Assembly (NCBI GenBank): GCA_024123915.1
Contig: CP099650.1
Location: forward strand, 6,324,001 to 6,388,000
Source of the DNA: Oxalobacteraceae bacterium OTU3CAMAD1
GTDB lineage: Bacteria > Pseudomonadota > Gammaproteobacteria > Burkholderiales > Burkholderiaceae_D
Length of the DNA stretch: 64,000 nt
Reading direction: 5' to 3'
Of the stretch, positions 14,161-25,521 are shown one piece after another (the first letter of the stretch is position 1; every line of letters starts with the position of its first letter). The translations under genes and the position numbers were made by a program. The notes under the pieces were generated by a model that did no database searches, was not told where the DNA came from, and saw only the letters and a list, made by a program, of their open reading frames with translations.

Positions 14161-16401
14161 TCACGCTTCCTTTTTCTTCTTGCGCACCACGGCCAACTTC
14201 GGCGCCTGCGGACCGAACATCTCCGCCACGCGCTCCAGCCGCACGGCGCCGTCGCCGACCAGGGTACCGGTCGCGCCGGCCACCTGGCGCACGATGCCCA
14301 AGGCCGCCGCGCGCGCTTCCGGCTCGTCCGGCAGCAACAGCGGCAGGTCGCGCATCGCCGCCTCCTCGTCGACCTGCAACATCAGATACTGGTCGCGCAC
14401 GATGGTCTTGAACTGCGTCACGCTCAACTCCTCGTCGTCCGAGGTGCGCAAGCGCAGCTGGCGTATCGTCGCGAACGCGCGTTCGTCGGCGGCGCTCATC
14501 TCCGGACTGCGATAGATGTACAGCAAGCCGCGGATGATCGCCTCCGTCGCCCCACCCTCGGCCGTCTTGGTCGCGGCCGCCGCGCGGAACGCGTTCAGCG
14601 CCGCCTCGTGCGCCAGGTCCCGGCCGATGCGTCGCGGCGCGCCCGCCTCGGAGCGCAAGCCCACCAGCGCCTGCAACACCGGCGAGCCGTACACATTCAG
14701 GAAGAACTTCTCCGTCGCCTCGTCGCGGGCGTCCCGATAAGCATCCAGGGTGGCGACGATCTGCTTCGACATGTGCTCCTGCATCTGCAGGAAGATGTTG
14801 TCCTTGTCCACCGGGCGGCGCTGCGCCCTGACCTTCTCGGCCAACGCCGGGATGCCGTCGAGCAGCTTGTTTTTGCTGGAGAACGCCGTGTAGCGCAAGC
14901 GCAGCGGATGCGATTCGCGCAGCCGTTCGGCGCTCTCTTCCGTCACCATGCTCTTGACGATGGGGCTGACGAACTGGCGGTACAGGCCCTGGTTGATTTC
15001 CGACACCCGCGCGACGGTCGCGAAACGGCGCTCGTCCTCGGCGTCGTTGCCGCCCAGCGCGCGCAGCGCGTCCAGGCCGCGCCGTTCGAAACGCATGACG
15101 AAGTCGCCGCCCATCATGTCGCCGGCGGCGATCTCGGCTTGCAGCATCTCTTCGTCCTTGTCGAGGAACACCGCTTCGTACAGGCCCGGCGGCATGATGT
15201 CGATCATGTCCATCGCGGCCGTGAATTCCTCGTGCTCCTTGTTGGCCACCGAGGCGGAAACGAAGATGCCCAGGTGACCTATGCTCTGGTGCATCGTGTA
15301 AATGATGGTCTGGCCGCCGGCGACCAGCGCGGCGTCGTCCTCGTACAGGTCCAGCACCCAGCCCAGCGCCTGCTGCGGCGGCGTGATGTCGTCGCCCCAC
15401 GAGCAAAACACCACGATCGGCGACTTGATGTTGCGCAGGTCGATGCGGTGGCCTTCGCTGTCGAGCAGCGCGGCCGCGCTCAGCTGGTTGCCGACGAACA
15501 GCGAGTCCGCGATGTATTGCATTTCACCGGCGTTGAGCAGCACAGGATTGCCCCACCAGCGCTCGAACTCCAGGAAGCGCGCCGCCTCGGTGTCGATCTT
15601 CGAATAAACGTTGTAGTTCTTGCTCCACATCGTGTTCGACGGGTTCATTTTCTCAAAATTCTCGACCAGCTGCGCGCCGTCGAAAATGCCGTTGCCGAGA
15701 TCGCCCGCCAGGGTGGTCGCCCACGTGCCGCCGAGCGCGCCGCCCAGGTAGCGCATCGGGTTCTTGCCGCGCACGCCAGCCCAGTACGACAGCGGCGCCC
15801 CGGCCAGCACCAGCGGACCGACCAGGTCCGGCTGCAGCGCGGCCGTCATCATGATTTGCCAGCCGGCCTGGCAGTTGCCGATCAGCGCCGGTTTACCGTC
15901 GGCCTGCGGATGCAGTTGGGCCACATGGGCGATGAATTTCGCCTCCGCCCGGCACACGTCCTCGATGGTCTGGCCCGGCTCAGGATGGGGAAGGAAGCCG
16001 ACGAAATAACAGGGATGGCCGGCCTTGAGCACGACGCCGATCTCGCTGTCCTGTTTCATGCCGGCGATGCCGGGACCGTGGCCGGCGCGCGGATCGAACA
16101 CGATGAACGGGCGCTTGGTGGGATCGGGGGCGACGCCGTCCGGCGGCGCGATATAGCATAGGCCGTAGTTGACGGGACGCTCGAGATCGCGGCCGTCCAT
16201 GATGACTTCGAAGGCGAAACTGAGCACGTGCGGAGCGGTCTCTTCGGTACGAAGATTGCGCTCGTCGCCGCGCTGGCGCAGCACGTCCATGAACAGCACG
16301 CTGCGCTGGCAGGCGTCGACCCAATAGTCGGTCGCCTGCTGCGCGAGGGCGAAGGGATTGGTCGGCCAACCTGACCACGGATTCAACTTTTCGTCACTCA
16401 C
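14161..16401 (-). CDS. DUF3141 protein (PHA-synthase-like alpha/beta hydrolase)
   Basis: The 746-residue protein fits the DUF3141 family, related to polyhydroxyalkanoate synthases. It has an alpha/beta-hydrolase core with PFIVFDPRAGHGPGIAG, HPCYFVGFLPHPEPGQT and a nucleophile elbow GNCQAGW in which Cys177 takes the place of the usual Ser, as in PhaC enzymes. Further on, CSWGDDITPP and MHQSIGHLGIF supply the likely Asp and His. The C-terminal third is helical and basic (ends VVRKKKKEA). GTG 16401 has GAGGAG seven bases upstream and is preferred to the TTG at 16416. No phaA/B/P genes lie nearby, so a role in polyester metabolism is only suggested. Confidence 0.88.
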   Translation of the reverse strand: MSDEKLNPWSGWPTNPFALAQQATDYWVDACQRSVLFMDVLRQRGDERNLRTEETAPHVLSFAFEVIMDGRDLERPVNYGLCYIAPPDGVAPDPTKRPFIVFDPRAGHGPGIAGMKQDSEIGVVLKAGHPCYFVGFLPHPEPGQTIEDVCRAEAKFIAHVAQLHPQADGKPALIGNCQAGWQIMMTAALQPDLVGPLVLAGAPLSYWAGVRGKNPMRYLGGALGGTWATTLAGDLGNGIFDGAQLVENFEKMNPSNTMWSKNYNVYSKIDTEAARFLEFERWWGNPVLLNAGEMQYIADSLFVGNQLSAAALLDSEGHRIDLRNIKSPIVVFCSWGDDITPPQQALGWVLDLYEDDAALVAGGQTIIYTMHQSIGHLGIFVSASVANKEHEEFTAAMDMIDIMPPGLYEAVFLDKDEEMLQAEIAAGDMMGGDFVMRFERRGLDALRALGGNDAEDERRFATVARVSEINQGLYRQFVSPIVKSMVTEESAERLRESHPLRLRYTAFSSKNKLLDGIPALAEKVRAQRRPVDKDNIFLQMQEHMSKQIVATLDAYRDARDEATEKFFLNVYGSPVLQALVGLRSEAGAPRRIGRDLAHEAALNAFRAAAATKTAEGGATEAIIRGLLYIYRSPEMSAADERAFATIRQLRLRTSDDEELSVTQFKTIVRDQYLMLQVDEEAAMRDLPLLLPDEPEARAAALGIVRQVAGATGTLVGDGAVRLERVAEMFGPQAPKLAVVRKKKKEA

Positions 16402-16488
16402 CTTGAGACTCCTCAATACGGTTTTATGCTGCCATGCGTCAAATTACTCCTGCACTGGCAAAAAGGCAATTGAATCCGTTGCCGCGAA

Positions 16489-16523
16489 AAAAAACCCCGG
16501 GGCTCCGTGGAGGCCGGGGTTTT
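16489..16523 (-). terminator. Terminator downstream of typA
   Basis: AAAACCCCGG (16491-16500) and CCGGGGTTTT (16514-16523) form a 10-bp stem; on the minus strand it is followed by eight or more T. It closes typA transcription before the DUF3141 gene. Confidence 0.9.
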
Positions 16524-16529
16524 CTTGTC

Positions 16530-16599
16530 AAACCCGGCCACCGTCAGAGGGGTCGGACCCCAAGGGGTCCGACCCCGGTGGTACGCGGGGTGCGGGTTT
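16530..16599. repeat. GGGGTCGKACCC palindromic element, copy 2
   Basis: The core GGGGTCGGACCCC-AA-GGGGTCCGACCCC (16548-16575) is flanked by AAACCCG and CGGGTTT. It lies between the typA stop (16611) and its terminator. GGAC core variant. Confidence 0.88.
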
Positions 16600-16610
16600 A
16601 GCGCAGACGA

Positions 16611-18443
16611 TCAGGATTCGCGCGATGCTTTTTTACGCTCGTGCTCTTTCAGGAAGCGCTTGCGCAGACGGATCGATTTCGGGGTGATCTCCACCAGTTC
16701 GTCGTCGTCGATGAATTCAACGGCGTATTCCAGCGACATCTGAACCGGCGGCACCAGGCGCACCGCTTCGTCGGTACCCGACGAACGCACGTTGGTCAGC
16801 TGCTTGCCCTTGATTGGGTTGACGACCAGATCGTTATCGCGCGAGTGGATACCGATGATCATGCCTTCGTACACCGGGTCGTTGTGGACCACGAACATAC
16901 GGCCGCGATCCTGCAGTTTCCAGATCGCGTAGGCCACGGCGGCGCCGTCGTCCTGCGAAATCAGCACGCCGTTGCGACGGCCGCCCAGTTCGCCCTTGGT
17001 GTTGTCGACCGGAGCGTACGCGTCGAACACGTGGCTCATCAAGCCGGTACCACGGGTCAGGGTCATGAACTCGCCCTGGAAGCCGATCAGGCCACGCGCT
17101 GGAATACGGTATTCCAGACGCACACGGCCTTTGCCGTCCGATTCCATGTTTTGCAGGTCGCCACGACGACGGCCCAGTTCTTCCATGACGCCGCCCTGGT
17201 TGGCTTCTTCAACGTCGACCGACAGTTGCTCGAACGGCTCGTGGCGCACGCCATCGACCATTTTGAACACAACGCGTGGACGCGACACAGCCATCTCGAA
17301 ACCTTCGCGACGCATGTTTTCGATCAGGATGGTCAGGTGCAGCTCGCCGCGGCCCGAAACTTCGAAGATCGTGTCGTCGTCGGTTGGTGCAACGCGCAGT
17401 GCGACGTTGGCTTTCAGTTCTTTGTCCAGACGATCGCGCAGCTGGCGCGAGGTCACGAACTTGCCTTCGCGGCCGGCCAGTGGCGAGTTGTTGACCATGA
17501 AGTTCATCGTCAGCGTAGGCTCGTCGACGGTCAGCATCGGCAGCGGGTCAGGGGTATCGACCGCGCACAGCGTCGAACCGATGCCGATTTCATCGATACC
17601 GTTGATCAGGCAGATGTCGCCGGCGACGGCTTCGTCGACCAGTACGCGCTCCAGGCCCTTGAAGTTCAGCACCTGGTTGATGCGGCCCTTGATCGGGGTG
17701 GCGCCTGGGCCATTGATGACCAGAACGTCCTGGCCGACCTTGACGGTGCCACGGTTGACGCGGCCAATGCCGATCTTGCCGACGTAGGACGAGTAGTCCA
17801 GCGACGTGATTTGCATCTGCAGCGGGCCTTCCGGATTGTCGTCGCGCACTGGAACGTGTTCCAGGATGGCGTCGAACAATGGCTTCATGTCGCCCGAGCG
17901 GACATCTTCGGTCAGGCCGGCGTAGCCGTTCAGGCCCGAAGCGTAAACGATAGGGAAGTCCAGCTGCTCATCGTTCGCGCCCAGTTTGTCGAACAGTTCG
18001 AAGGTCTGGTTGATCGCCCACTCAGGACGTGCGCCCGGACGGTCGACCTTGTTGACGACGACGATAGGCTTCAGGCCCAGCGCCAGTGCCTTGCGGGTCA
18101 CGAAGCGGGTCTGTGGCATTGGGCCTTCCTGCGCATCGATCAGCAGCAGAACGGAGTCGACCATCGACAGCACACGTTCCACTTCGCCGCCGAAGTCGGC
18201 GTGGCCTGGGGTGTCGACGATGTTGATGTGGGTGCCTTCGTACTCAACCGCGCAGTTCTTCGACAGAATCGTAATGCCGCGTTCCTTTTCGAGGTCGTTC
18301 GAGTCCATGATGCGAGTATCGACCGCTTGGTTTTCACGGAAGGTGCCGGACTGGCGCAGCAGCTGATCCACGAGGGTGGTTTTGCCGTGGTCAACGTGGG
18401 CGATAATGGCGATGTTGCGAATTGCGCGTTTTGTAGTAGACAT
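16611..18443 (-). CDS. typA: Ribosome-associated GTPase TypA/BipA
   Basis: The 610-residue translational GTPase acts on ribosome assembly and stress or cold adaptation. Motifs: G1 AHVDHGKT (15-22), switch I region EKERGITI, G3 [21 protein letters not shown]4 NKVD, then the EF-G-like beta-barrel and the BipA-specific C-terminal domain ([19 protein letters not shown], then [19 protein letters not shown]). Full length; it ends in a basic [12 protein letters not shown] tail. An extended -10 site lies about 105 bases upstream, giving a leader of roughly 95 nt. Confidence 0.96.
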   Translation of the reverse strand: MSTTKRAIRNIAIIAHVDHGKTTLVDQLLRQSGTFRENQAVDTRIMDSNDLEKERGITILSKNCAVEYEGTHINIVDTPGHADFGGEVERVLSMVDSVLLLIDAQEGPMPQTRFVTRKALALGLKPIVVVNKVDRPGARPEWAINQTFELFDKLGANDEQLDFPIVYASGLNGYAGLTEDVRSGDMKPLFDAILEHVPVRDDNPEGPLQMQITSLDYSSYVGKIGIGRVNRGTVKVGQDVLVINGPGATPIKGRINQVLNFKGLERVLVDEAVAGDICLINGIDEIGIGSTLCAVDTPDPLPMLTVDEPTLTMNFMVNNSPLAGREGKFVTSRQLRDRLDKELKANVALRVAPTDDDTIFEVSGRGELHLTILIENMRREGFEMAVSRPRVVFKMVDGVRHEPFEQLSVDVEEANQGGVMEELGRRRGDLQNMESDGKGRVRLEYRIPARGLIGFQGEFMTLTRGTGLMSHVFDAYAPVDNTKGELGGRRNGVLISQDDGAAVAYAIWKLQDRGRMFVVHNDPVYEGMIIGIHSRDNDLVVNPIKGKQLTNVRSSGTDEAVRLVPPVQMSLEYAVEFIDDDELVEITPKSIRLRKRFLKEHERKKASRES

Positions 18444-18547
18444 GGTCGTTATATTTGCTGAAAAACTGCGGGTGCGTACAAACTGTACGGGGGGTATTCC
18501 GGGATGTTCGTGGGCTACAACTGCTTAGCCAATTTCTGGAACCGCGT

Positions 18548-18556
18548 AGTATAGCA
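18548..18556 (-). promoter_or_regulatory. Extended -10 promoter of typA
   Basis: TGCTATACT on the minus strand matches an extended -10 (TGn plus TATACT). No convincing -35 lies 17 bases upstream, as is usual for extended -10 promoters. The predicted leader contains a small GTACA/TGTAC hairpin near 18474-18488. Confidence 0.45.
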
Positions 18557-18629
18557 TGGTGCGTTGCAACTCCTTAAAAAAATCGAGTATTTTCAAAGAG
18601 TTGCTGGTTTACGTGCTGGCGGCGCCTCT

Positions 18630-18695
18630 TCAACCCGCAAACCGCTGCGGCCGGGGTCGGACCCAACGGGTCCGACCCCTTCGGTTCAGGGTTGA
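18630..18695. repeat. GGGGTCGKACCC palindromic element, copy 3
   Basis: The core GGGGTCGGACCC-AAC-GGGTCCGACCCC lies inside outer arms TCAACCCG and GGGTTGA. The right arm overlaps the last codons and stop of truB (Val-Gln-Pro-stop), so the repeat supplies the gene's 3' end. Confidence 0.85.
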
Positions 18696-19609
18696 ACGAA
18701 GGCGATCAGGCGTTCCGGGGCGAGGATGCTGTATTCGCCCAGCAGGGCGGTGCCGAGCAGCTTGTCGTCGAGGTAGACGCGCACCCTGCCCTGCTCCGCC
18801 GGCACCGATATCGGCTCCTTGCCCAACGCCAGGCGCTGGCCGTTAAGGAAGCGTTTGGCGAGCTCGGCGTTCAGCTGCACGGCCGGGAAACTGGCCAGCA
18901 AGGCGTCCACCGGGGCCAGCAGACTCAACGGCTCGGCGTGCGCTGTCAGCGCTTCCAGCGTGATCATATTGTCCATCGTCAGCGGGCCCACCTGCGTGCG
19001 GCGCAGCGCGTTCAAATGCGCGCCGCAGCCGAGCGCTTCGCCGATGTCCTGGCCCAGCACGCGGATGTACGTGCCCTTGCTGCACGTGACCGACAACTTC
19101 AGGAACGGCGCTTCGTACGACACCAGCTCCAGCTTGTGGATGATGACGTTGCGCGCCTCACGCTCCAGGGTGATGCCGGCGCGCGCGTATTCGTACAGCG
19201 GCTTGCCGTCGCGCTTCAGCGCCGAATACATCGGCGGCACTTGCGCGATCGGGCCACGGAACTTGTCCAGCACCGCGTGGATCTGCTCCAACGTGACGTT
19301 GACGTCGCGCGTGTCGATGACTTCGCCCTCGGTGTCGCCGGTGTCGGTGGTCTGGCCTAGGTGCACCGTGGTCTCGTAGGTCTTGTCCGCTTCCAGCAAG
19401 TCCTGCGAAAACTTGGTCGCCTCGCCAAAGCACAGCGGCAACAGGCCGGTGGCGAACGGGTCGAGCGTGCCGGTGTGGCCGGCCTTCTTGGCGTTGAGCA
19501 CGCGCTTGGCTTTGATCAGTGCATCGTTGCTCGAGAGGCCGACCGGCTTGTCGAGCAGCAGCACGCCGTCGACCAGGTCGCGGACTTTTTTAGTGTGGTG
19601 TTGTTTCAT
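18686..19609 (-). CDS. truB: tRNA pseudouridine(55) synthase
   Basis: TruB makes pseudouridine 55 in the T-loop of tRNAs. The 307-residue protein has [18 protein letters not shown] and the catalytic motif [20 protein letters not shown] with Asp50, then [17 protein letters not shown] and the [20 protein letters not shown] block; a PUA-like C-terminal domain ends VQP. ATG 19609 is used; an upstream TTG (19636) would extend into a repeat element. It is the last gene of the rimP-nusA-infB-rbfA-truB operon, although repeat copy 4 separates it from rbfA. Confidence 0.95.
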   Translation of the reverse strand: MKQHHTKKVRDLVDGVLLLDKPVGLSSNDALIKAKRVLNAKKAGHTGTLDPFATGLLPLCFGEATKFSQDLLEADKTYETTVHLGQTTDTGDTEGEVIDTRDVNVTLEQIHAVLDKFRGPIAQVPPMYSALKRDGKPLYEYARAGITLEREARNVIIHKLELVSYEAPFLKLSVTCSKGTYIRVLGQDIGEALGCGAHLNALRRTQVGPLTMDNMITLEALTAHAEPLSLLAPVDALLASFPAVQLNAELAKRFLNGQRLALGKEPISVPAEQGRVRVYLDDKLLGTALLGEYSILAPERLIAFVQP

Positions 19610-19632
19610 GGGACTGTGATTGAGCGGCGCCG

Positions 19633-19696
19633 TCAACCCGGAAGTTCGGGGTCGTACCCGACGGGTACGACCCCGGCTCGCCGCCGTGCGGGTTGA
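19633..19696. repeat. GGGGTCGKACCC palindromic element, copy 4
   Basis: The core GGGGTCGTACCC-GAC-GGGTACGACCCC lies within arms TCAACCCG (19633) and CGGGTTGA (to 19696). It sits in the rbfA-truB spacer. GTAC core variant like copy 1. Confidence 0.88.
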
Positions 19697-19722
19697 ACGG
19701 TTGCCGCAGGCGACGCGTGGGA

Positions 19723-20136
19723 TTACTCGGCGGCCTTGTCGTCCGGCTTGGCCTGGTCGTCGTCCAGCGAACGCGTGGCGTTGGCCTGGTCGATCAGCAG
19801 CGACAATTCCATGCCGCGCGAGGTCGACGTATCGTGCACGAAGTGCAGCGCCGGCAAGGTGTGGATGTGCAAACGCTTGCCCAGCTGGCCGCGCATGTAG
19901 CCGGCGGCGGCCGACAGGCCTTCGACGGTCTGCTTGACCTGCTCCGGGCTGTCCTTGAGCATCGTGAAGAAGATCTTCGCGTGCGCGTAGTCCGGCGTGA
20001 CCTGCACTTCGGTGATGGTGATCATGCCGACCCGTGGGTCTTTCAACTCGTAGGCGATGATTTCGGACAGATCGCGCTGGATCTGGTCCGCGACGCGCTG
20101 ACCGCGCTGCGGGATGGTTTTACTGTGTTTTGCCAT
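19723..20136 (-). CDS. rbfA: 30S ribosome-binding factor A
   Basis: The 137-residue KH-fold protein binds late 30S assembly intermediates. Landmarks are [40 protein letters not shown] and the C-terminal [24 protein letters not shown] 20136 is preferred to the frame start at 20193. The C-terminus has an acidic/Lys tail. It lies 97 bases after infB in the classic operon order, upstream of truB. Confidence 0.95.
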   Translation of the reverse strand: MAKHSKTIPQRGQRVADQIQRDLSEIIAYELKDPRVGMITITEVQVTPDYAHAKIFFTMLKDSPEQVKQTVEGLSAAAGYMRGQLGKRLHIHTLPALHFVHDTSTSRGMELSLLIDQANATRSLDDDQAKPDDKAAE

Positions 20137-20233
20137 GATTCGGTACTGCTTTCCATAAACGGCAAGTGGACGGGAGCTGTTGCTTCCGTCCACTCTACCT
20201 AGTACTACTGTCTATTACTACTGTCCGTAACGA

Positions 20234-23107
20234 TTACAGCGTACGGGCGATTTCCTGAACTTCGAACACTTCCAGGGTGTCGCCAACCTGGATGTCGTTG
20301 TAGTTCTTCAGCGACAGGCCGCACTCCAGACCGGCGCGGACTTCTTTCGCGTCGTCCTTGAAGCGTTTGAGCGAGTCGATCTCGCCGGTCCACACCACGA
20401 TGTTGTTGCGCAGCAGGCGTACCGAGGAAGCGCGCTTGACCACGCCATCGGTGACCAGGCAACCGGCAACCGCGCCGACTTTCGAGACCAGGATGACCTG
20501 GCGAATCTCGACCTGGCCGATAACGGTTTCGCGCTTCTCTGGCGCCAACATGCCCGACAACGCCGCTTTGATCTCGTCGATCGCATCGTAAATGATGTTG
20601 TAGTAGCGAATGTCCACGCCGTTCGACTCGGCCAGCTTGCGCGCCTGTGCATCGGCACGGGCGTTGAAGCCGATGATGACCGCTTTCGAGGCCACCGCCA
20701 GGTTGACGTCCGACTCGGTGATGCCACCGACTGCGGCGTGCACGACTTGTACGCGCACTTCCGAGGTCGACAACTTCTGCAACGAGCTGACCAGTGCTTC
20801 CTGCGAACCCTGCACGTCGGTCTTGATGATCATCGGCAGGTTTTTGACTTCGCCTTCGGCCATCTGGTCGAACATGTTTTCCAGCTTCGCGGCTTGCTGC
20901 TTGGCCAGTTTCACGTCGCGGAACTTACCTTGACGGAACAGACCGATCTCACGGGCTTTACGCTCGTCAGCCATGACCATGACTTCTTCACCGGCTTGCG
21001 GCACTTCCGTCAGACCCTGGATTTCGACCGGGATCGAAGGACCTGCTTCGTTGATCGGCTTGCCGTTCTCGTCCAGCATCGCGCGAACGCGGCCATACGA
21101 GGAGCCCGCCAGAATCACGTCGCCGCGCTTCAGGGTACCGGACTGCACCAGGATCGTCGCGACCGGGCCCTTGCCCTTGTCCAGACGGCCTTCGACCACC
21201 AGGCCACGCGCTGGCGCGTCGACCGGGGCTTTCAGTTCCAGAACCTCGGCCTGCAACAGAACCTGTTCCAGCAGCGCATCGATACCGGCGCCGGTTTTTG
21301 CCGAGACCGGCACGAATGGCGATTCGCCACCGTATTCTTCCGGCACGACTTGTTCGGCGACCAGTTCCTGCGTCACACGGTCGACGTTGCCGCCCGGTTT
21401 GTCGATCTTGTTGATCGCCACAACCAGAGGCACGCCGGCCGCTTTCGCGTGGGCGATCGCTTCCTTCGTTTGCGGCATCACGCCGTCGTCGGCCGCCACC
21501 ACCAGAATCACGATGTCGGTCGCTTTCGCGCCACGGGCACGCATCGCCGTAAAGGCTTCGTGACCCGGGGTATCCAGGAAGGTGATCATGCCGCGCGGGG
21601 TGTCCACGTGGTATGCGCCGATGTGCTGGGTAATGCCGCCGGCTTCGCCCGACGCCACTTTGGCGCGGCGGATGTAATCCAGCAGCGAGGTCTTACCGTG
21701 GTCGACGTGACCCATGACGGTCACCACCGGTGCGCGCGAGACGGATTCGAAGTGAGCGTGCTCACCCTGGTCTGCCAGCAGCGCTTCCGGATCGTCCTGC
21801 TCGGCGGCGAAGGCTTTATGGCCCATCTCCTCGACCAGAATCATCGCGGTTTCCTGATCCAGCACCTGGTTGATGGTGCACATCTGGCCCAGCTTCATCA
21901 GCTGCTTGATGACCTCGGATGCCTTGACGGACATCTTGTGCGCCAGTTCGGCCACGGTGATGGTTTCAGGGACGTACACGTCCTTGATGACCGCCTCGGT
22001 TGGCGCCTGGAAGTTGGTTTCGCGGTCGTCCGAGTGCGAGCCACGACGGCCGCCACTCTTGCCACCACTACGCCAGCCGTCACGGCCGCCGGTGCCGGTG
22101 TTGCCACGGCCCTTGTTGGCGGTGTTGCCCGGCGCGCCACGTTTCTTGGCGTCGTCCGACCAGGTCGACGAGACATTGGCCGACTTGATCGACTTCTTGT
22201 CGGCGGTAACCGGCTTCTTGTCGCCCGGCTTGTCGCCAGGCTTGGCGACGGCGCCGGTCGCAGGCTTGTGCAGGGTGCCTTCGGCAACCTTGGCCTTGAC
22301 TGGAACAGGTGCTGGCTCAGGGGCCTTGATGGCGCGGCGCGGCGCGTTCATCATGGCCTTGATCTGGGCGACCTCGTCCGCCACGGCCTTGCGGGCGCGG
22401 TCGGTGGCTTCGGCTTTCTCAGCGGCTTCCTTCGCGGCGGCGGCGGCCTTCTTCTTGGCCTCTTCCGCTGCGGCTTTTTTCTTCTCTTCGGCGGCGGCAT
22501 CGCTGGCGCTCGGCGCAGGTGCTGCGGCGCCGGCGTTGGTCGCGGCGGCCGCTGCCTTGGCGGCGGCTTTCTTCGCCTCGGCGTCGGCTTCCTTCTTCGC
22601 TTCGGCTTCGGCGGCGGCCGTGGCTTTGGCCTGGGCTTCCTTCTCGGCGTCCAGCTTGGCCAGGCGGTCTTGCTTCTCGCGCAGCTCGGCTTCCTGGCGC
22701 GCGATCAGTTCGGCCTGTTTGCGGGCGTCTTCTTCACGGCGGGCCACCTCGGCAGCGTCCACCACCGGCGCCACAGGGGCGGGGGCGGGAGCGGCGACCG
22801 GCTCGTCGCGCTGGACGAAGGTGCGAACCTTCTTCACAGCGACCTGAATCGTGCGGGCCTTGCCATTGGCGTCGGCCTGCTTGATTTCAGTGGTTTCTTT
22901 GCGCGTCAGCGTGATCTTCTTCTTTTCGGTATCAGCCGATGCGCCGTGGGTACGACGCAAGTGATCAAGCAGCTTATCCTTATCATCTTTCGACAATGGA
23001 TCTGACGTCGAACTTTTTTCGACGCCGGCAGAACGCAGCTGCGTCAGCAGCAAATCTGCAGGCATCTTCAGTTCGGTGGCAAATTGGGCTACGTTGTTAC
23101 TCGCCAT
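20234..23107 (-). CDS. infB: Translation initiation factor IF-2
   Basis: IF-2 delivers initiator tRNA to the 30S subunit and drives subunit joining. The 957-residue protein has an N-terminal IF2N domain ([20 protein letters not shown]), a long Ala/Lys/Glu-rich charged linker (about residues 130-270) and a second IF2N-type segment ([20 protein letters not shown]). The GTPase domain follows, with G1 GHVDHGKT at 466-473, DTPGHEAF and NKIDKP, then domains II-IV. AGAGGAC precedes ATG 23107. The linker is longer than in E. coli, as usual in betaproteobacteria. Confidence 0.97.
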   Translation of the reverse strand: MASNNVAQFATELKMPADLLLTQLRSAGVEKSSTSDPLSKDDKDKLLDHLRRTHGASADTEKKKITLTRKETTEIKQADANGKARTIQVAVKKVRTFVQRDEPVAAPAPAPVAPVVDAAEVARREEDARKQAELIARQEAELREKQDRLAKLDAEKEAQAKATAAAEAEAKKEADAEAKKAAAKAAAAATNAGAAAPAPSASDAAAEEKKKAAAEEAKKKAAAAAKEAAEKAEATDRARKAVADEVAQIKAMMNAPRRAIKAPEPAPVPVKAKVAEGTLHKPATGAVAKPGDKPGDKKPVTADKKSIKSANVSSTWSDDAKKRGAPGNTANKGRGNTGTGGRDGWRSGGKSGGRRGSHSDDRETNFQAPTEAVIKDVYVPETITVAELAHKMSVKASEVIKQLMKLGQMCTINQVLDQETAMILVEEMGHKAFAAEQDDPEALLADQGEHAHFESVSRAPVVTVMGHVDHGKTSLLDYIRRAKVASGEAGGITQHIGAYHVDTPRGMITFLDTPGHEAFTAMRARGAKATDIVILVVAADDGVMPQTKEAIAHAKAAGVPLVVAINKIDKPGGNVDRVTQELVAEQVVPEEYGGESPFVPVSAKTGAGIDALLEQVLLQAEVLELKAPVDAPARGLVVEGRLDKGKGPVATILVQSGTLKRGDVILAGSSYGRVRAMLDENGKPINEAGPSIPVEIQGLTEVPQAGEEVMVMADERKAREIGLFRQGKFRDVKLAKQQAAKLENMFDQMAEGEVKNLPMIIKTDVQGSQEALVSSLQKLSTSEVRVQVVHAAVGGITESDVNLAVASKAVIIGFNARADAQARKLAESNGVDIRYYNIIYDAIDEIKAALSGMLAPEKRETVIGQVEIRQVILVSKVGAVAGCLVTDGVVKRASSVRLLRNNIVVWTGEIDSLKRFKDDAKEVRAGLECGLSLKNYNDIQVGDTLEVFEVQEIARTL

Positions 23108-23153
23108 TCAGTCCTCTTTTCTATGTGTCGCGGAGATGATAAAGATACTCAAA

Positions 23154-25234
<2,081 letters not shown>

Positions 25235-25268
25235 TCATTCAAAAACAGGCCGTACAAAACGCTTTAAC

Positions 25269-25293
25269 AAAAAAAAAATGGGCATCTGCCCAT
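25269..25293 (-). terminator. Intrinsic terminator inside the rimP-nusA leader (candidate attenuator)
   Basis: On the minus strand ATGGGC-AGAT-GCCCAT (25293-25278) is followed by a run of about ten T ending at 25269. It lies between the predicted promoter (25367-25395) and the rimP start (25204), so it must be read through for operon expression. Confidence 0.8.
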
Positions 25294-25366
25294 CTTCTTG
25301 TAATACCTAGCCAGATGAAAGGATTCCTGTGGGAGCTACCCGCGAAGAACTTTTACTAGGCTGGTT

Positions 25367-25395
25367 ATTATAACCTTATCTGCTCTGCGCTGCAA
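25367..25395 (-). promoter_or_regulatory. Sigma-70 promoter of the rimP-nusA-infB operon
   Basis: On the minus strand TTGCAG (25395-25390), a 17-bp spacer and a consensus TATAAT (25372-25367). The predicted start near 25360 gives a leader of about 155 nt. Confidence 0.75.
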
Positions 25396-25442
25396 TCAGC
25401 GCATAACACAAATAAGGTCGATGGACCAGAAAACAAGCGCTT

Positions 25443-25510
25443 AAACCCCCAACGTAAGAGGGGTCGGACCCCAAGGGGTCCGACCCCGCAGCGTCATCGC
25501 CTTGCGGGGT
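25443..25510. repeat. GGGGTCGKACCC palindromic element, copy 5
   Basis: The core GGGGTCGGACCCC-AA-GGGGTCCGACCCC lies just downstream of rluB (stop at 25522) and upstream of the rimP promoter. Its core is identical to copy 2. Outer arms AACCCCC/GCGGGGT are less regular. Confidence 0.85.
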
Positions 25511-25521
25511 ATTGCTGACTA

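Noticed and set aside
16641-18461. 606-codon plus-strand frame opposite typA
   Set aside because: Antisense to a highly conserved GTPase gene; no coding signature.
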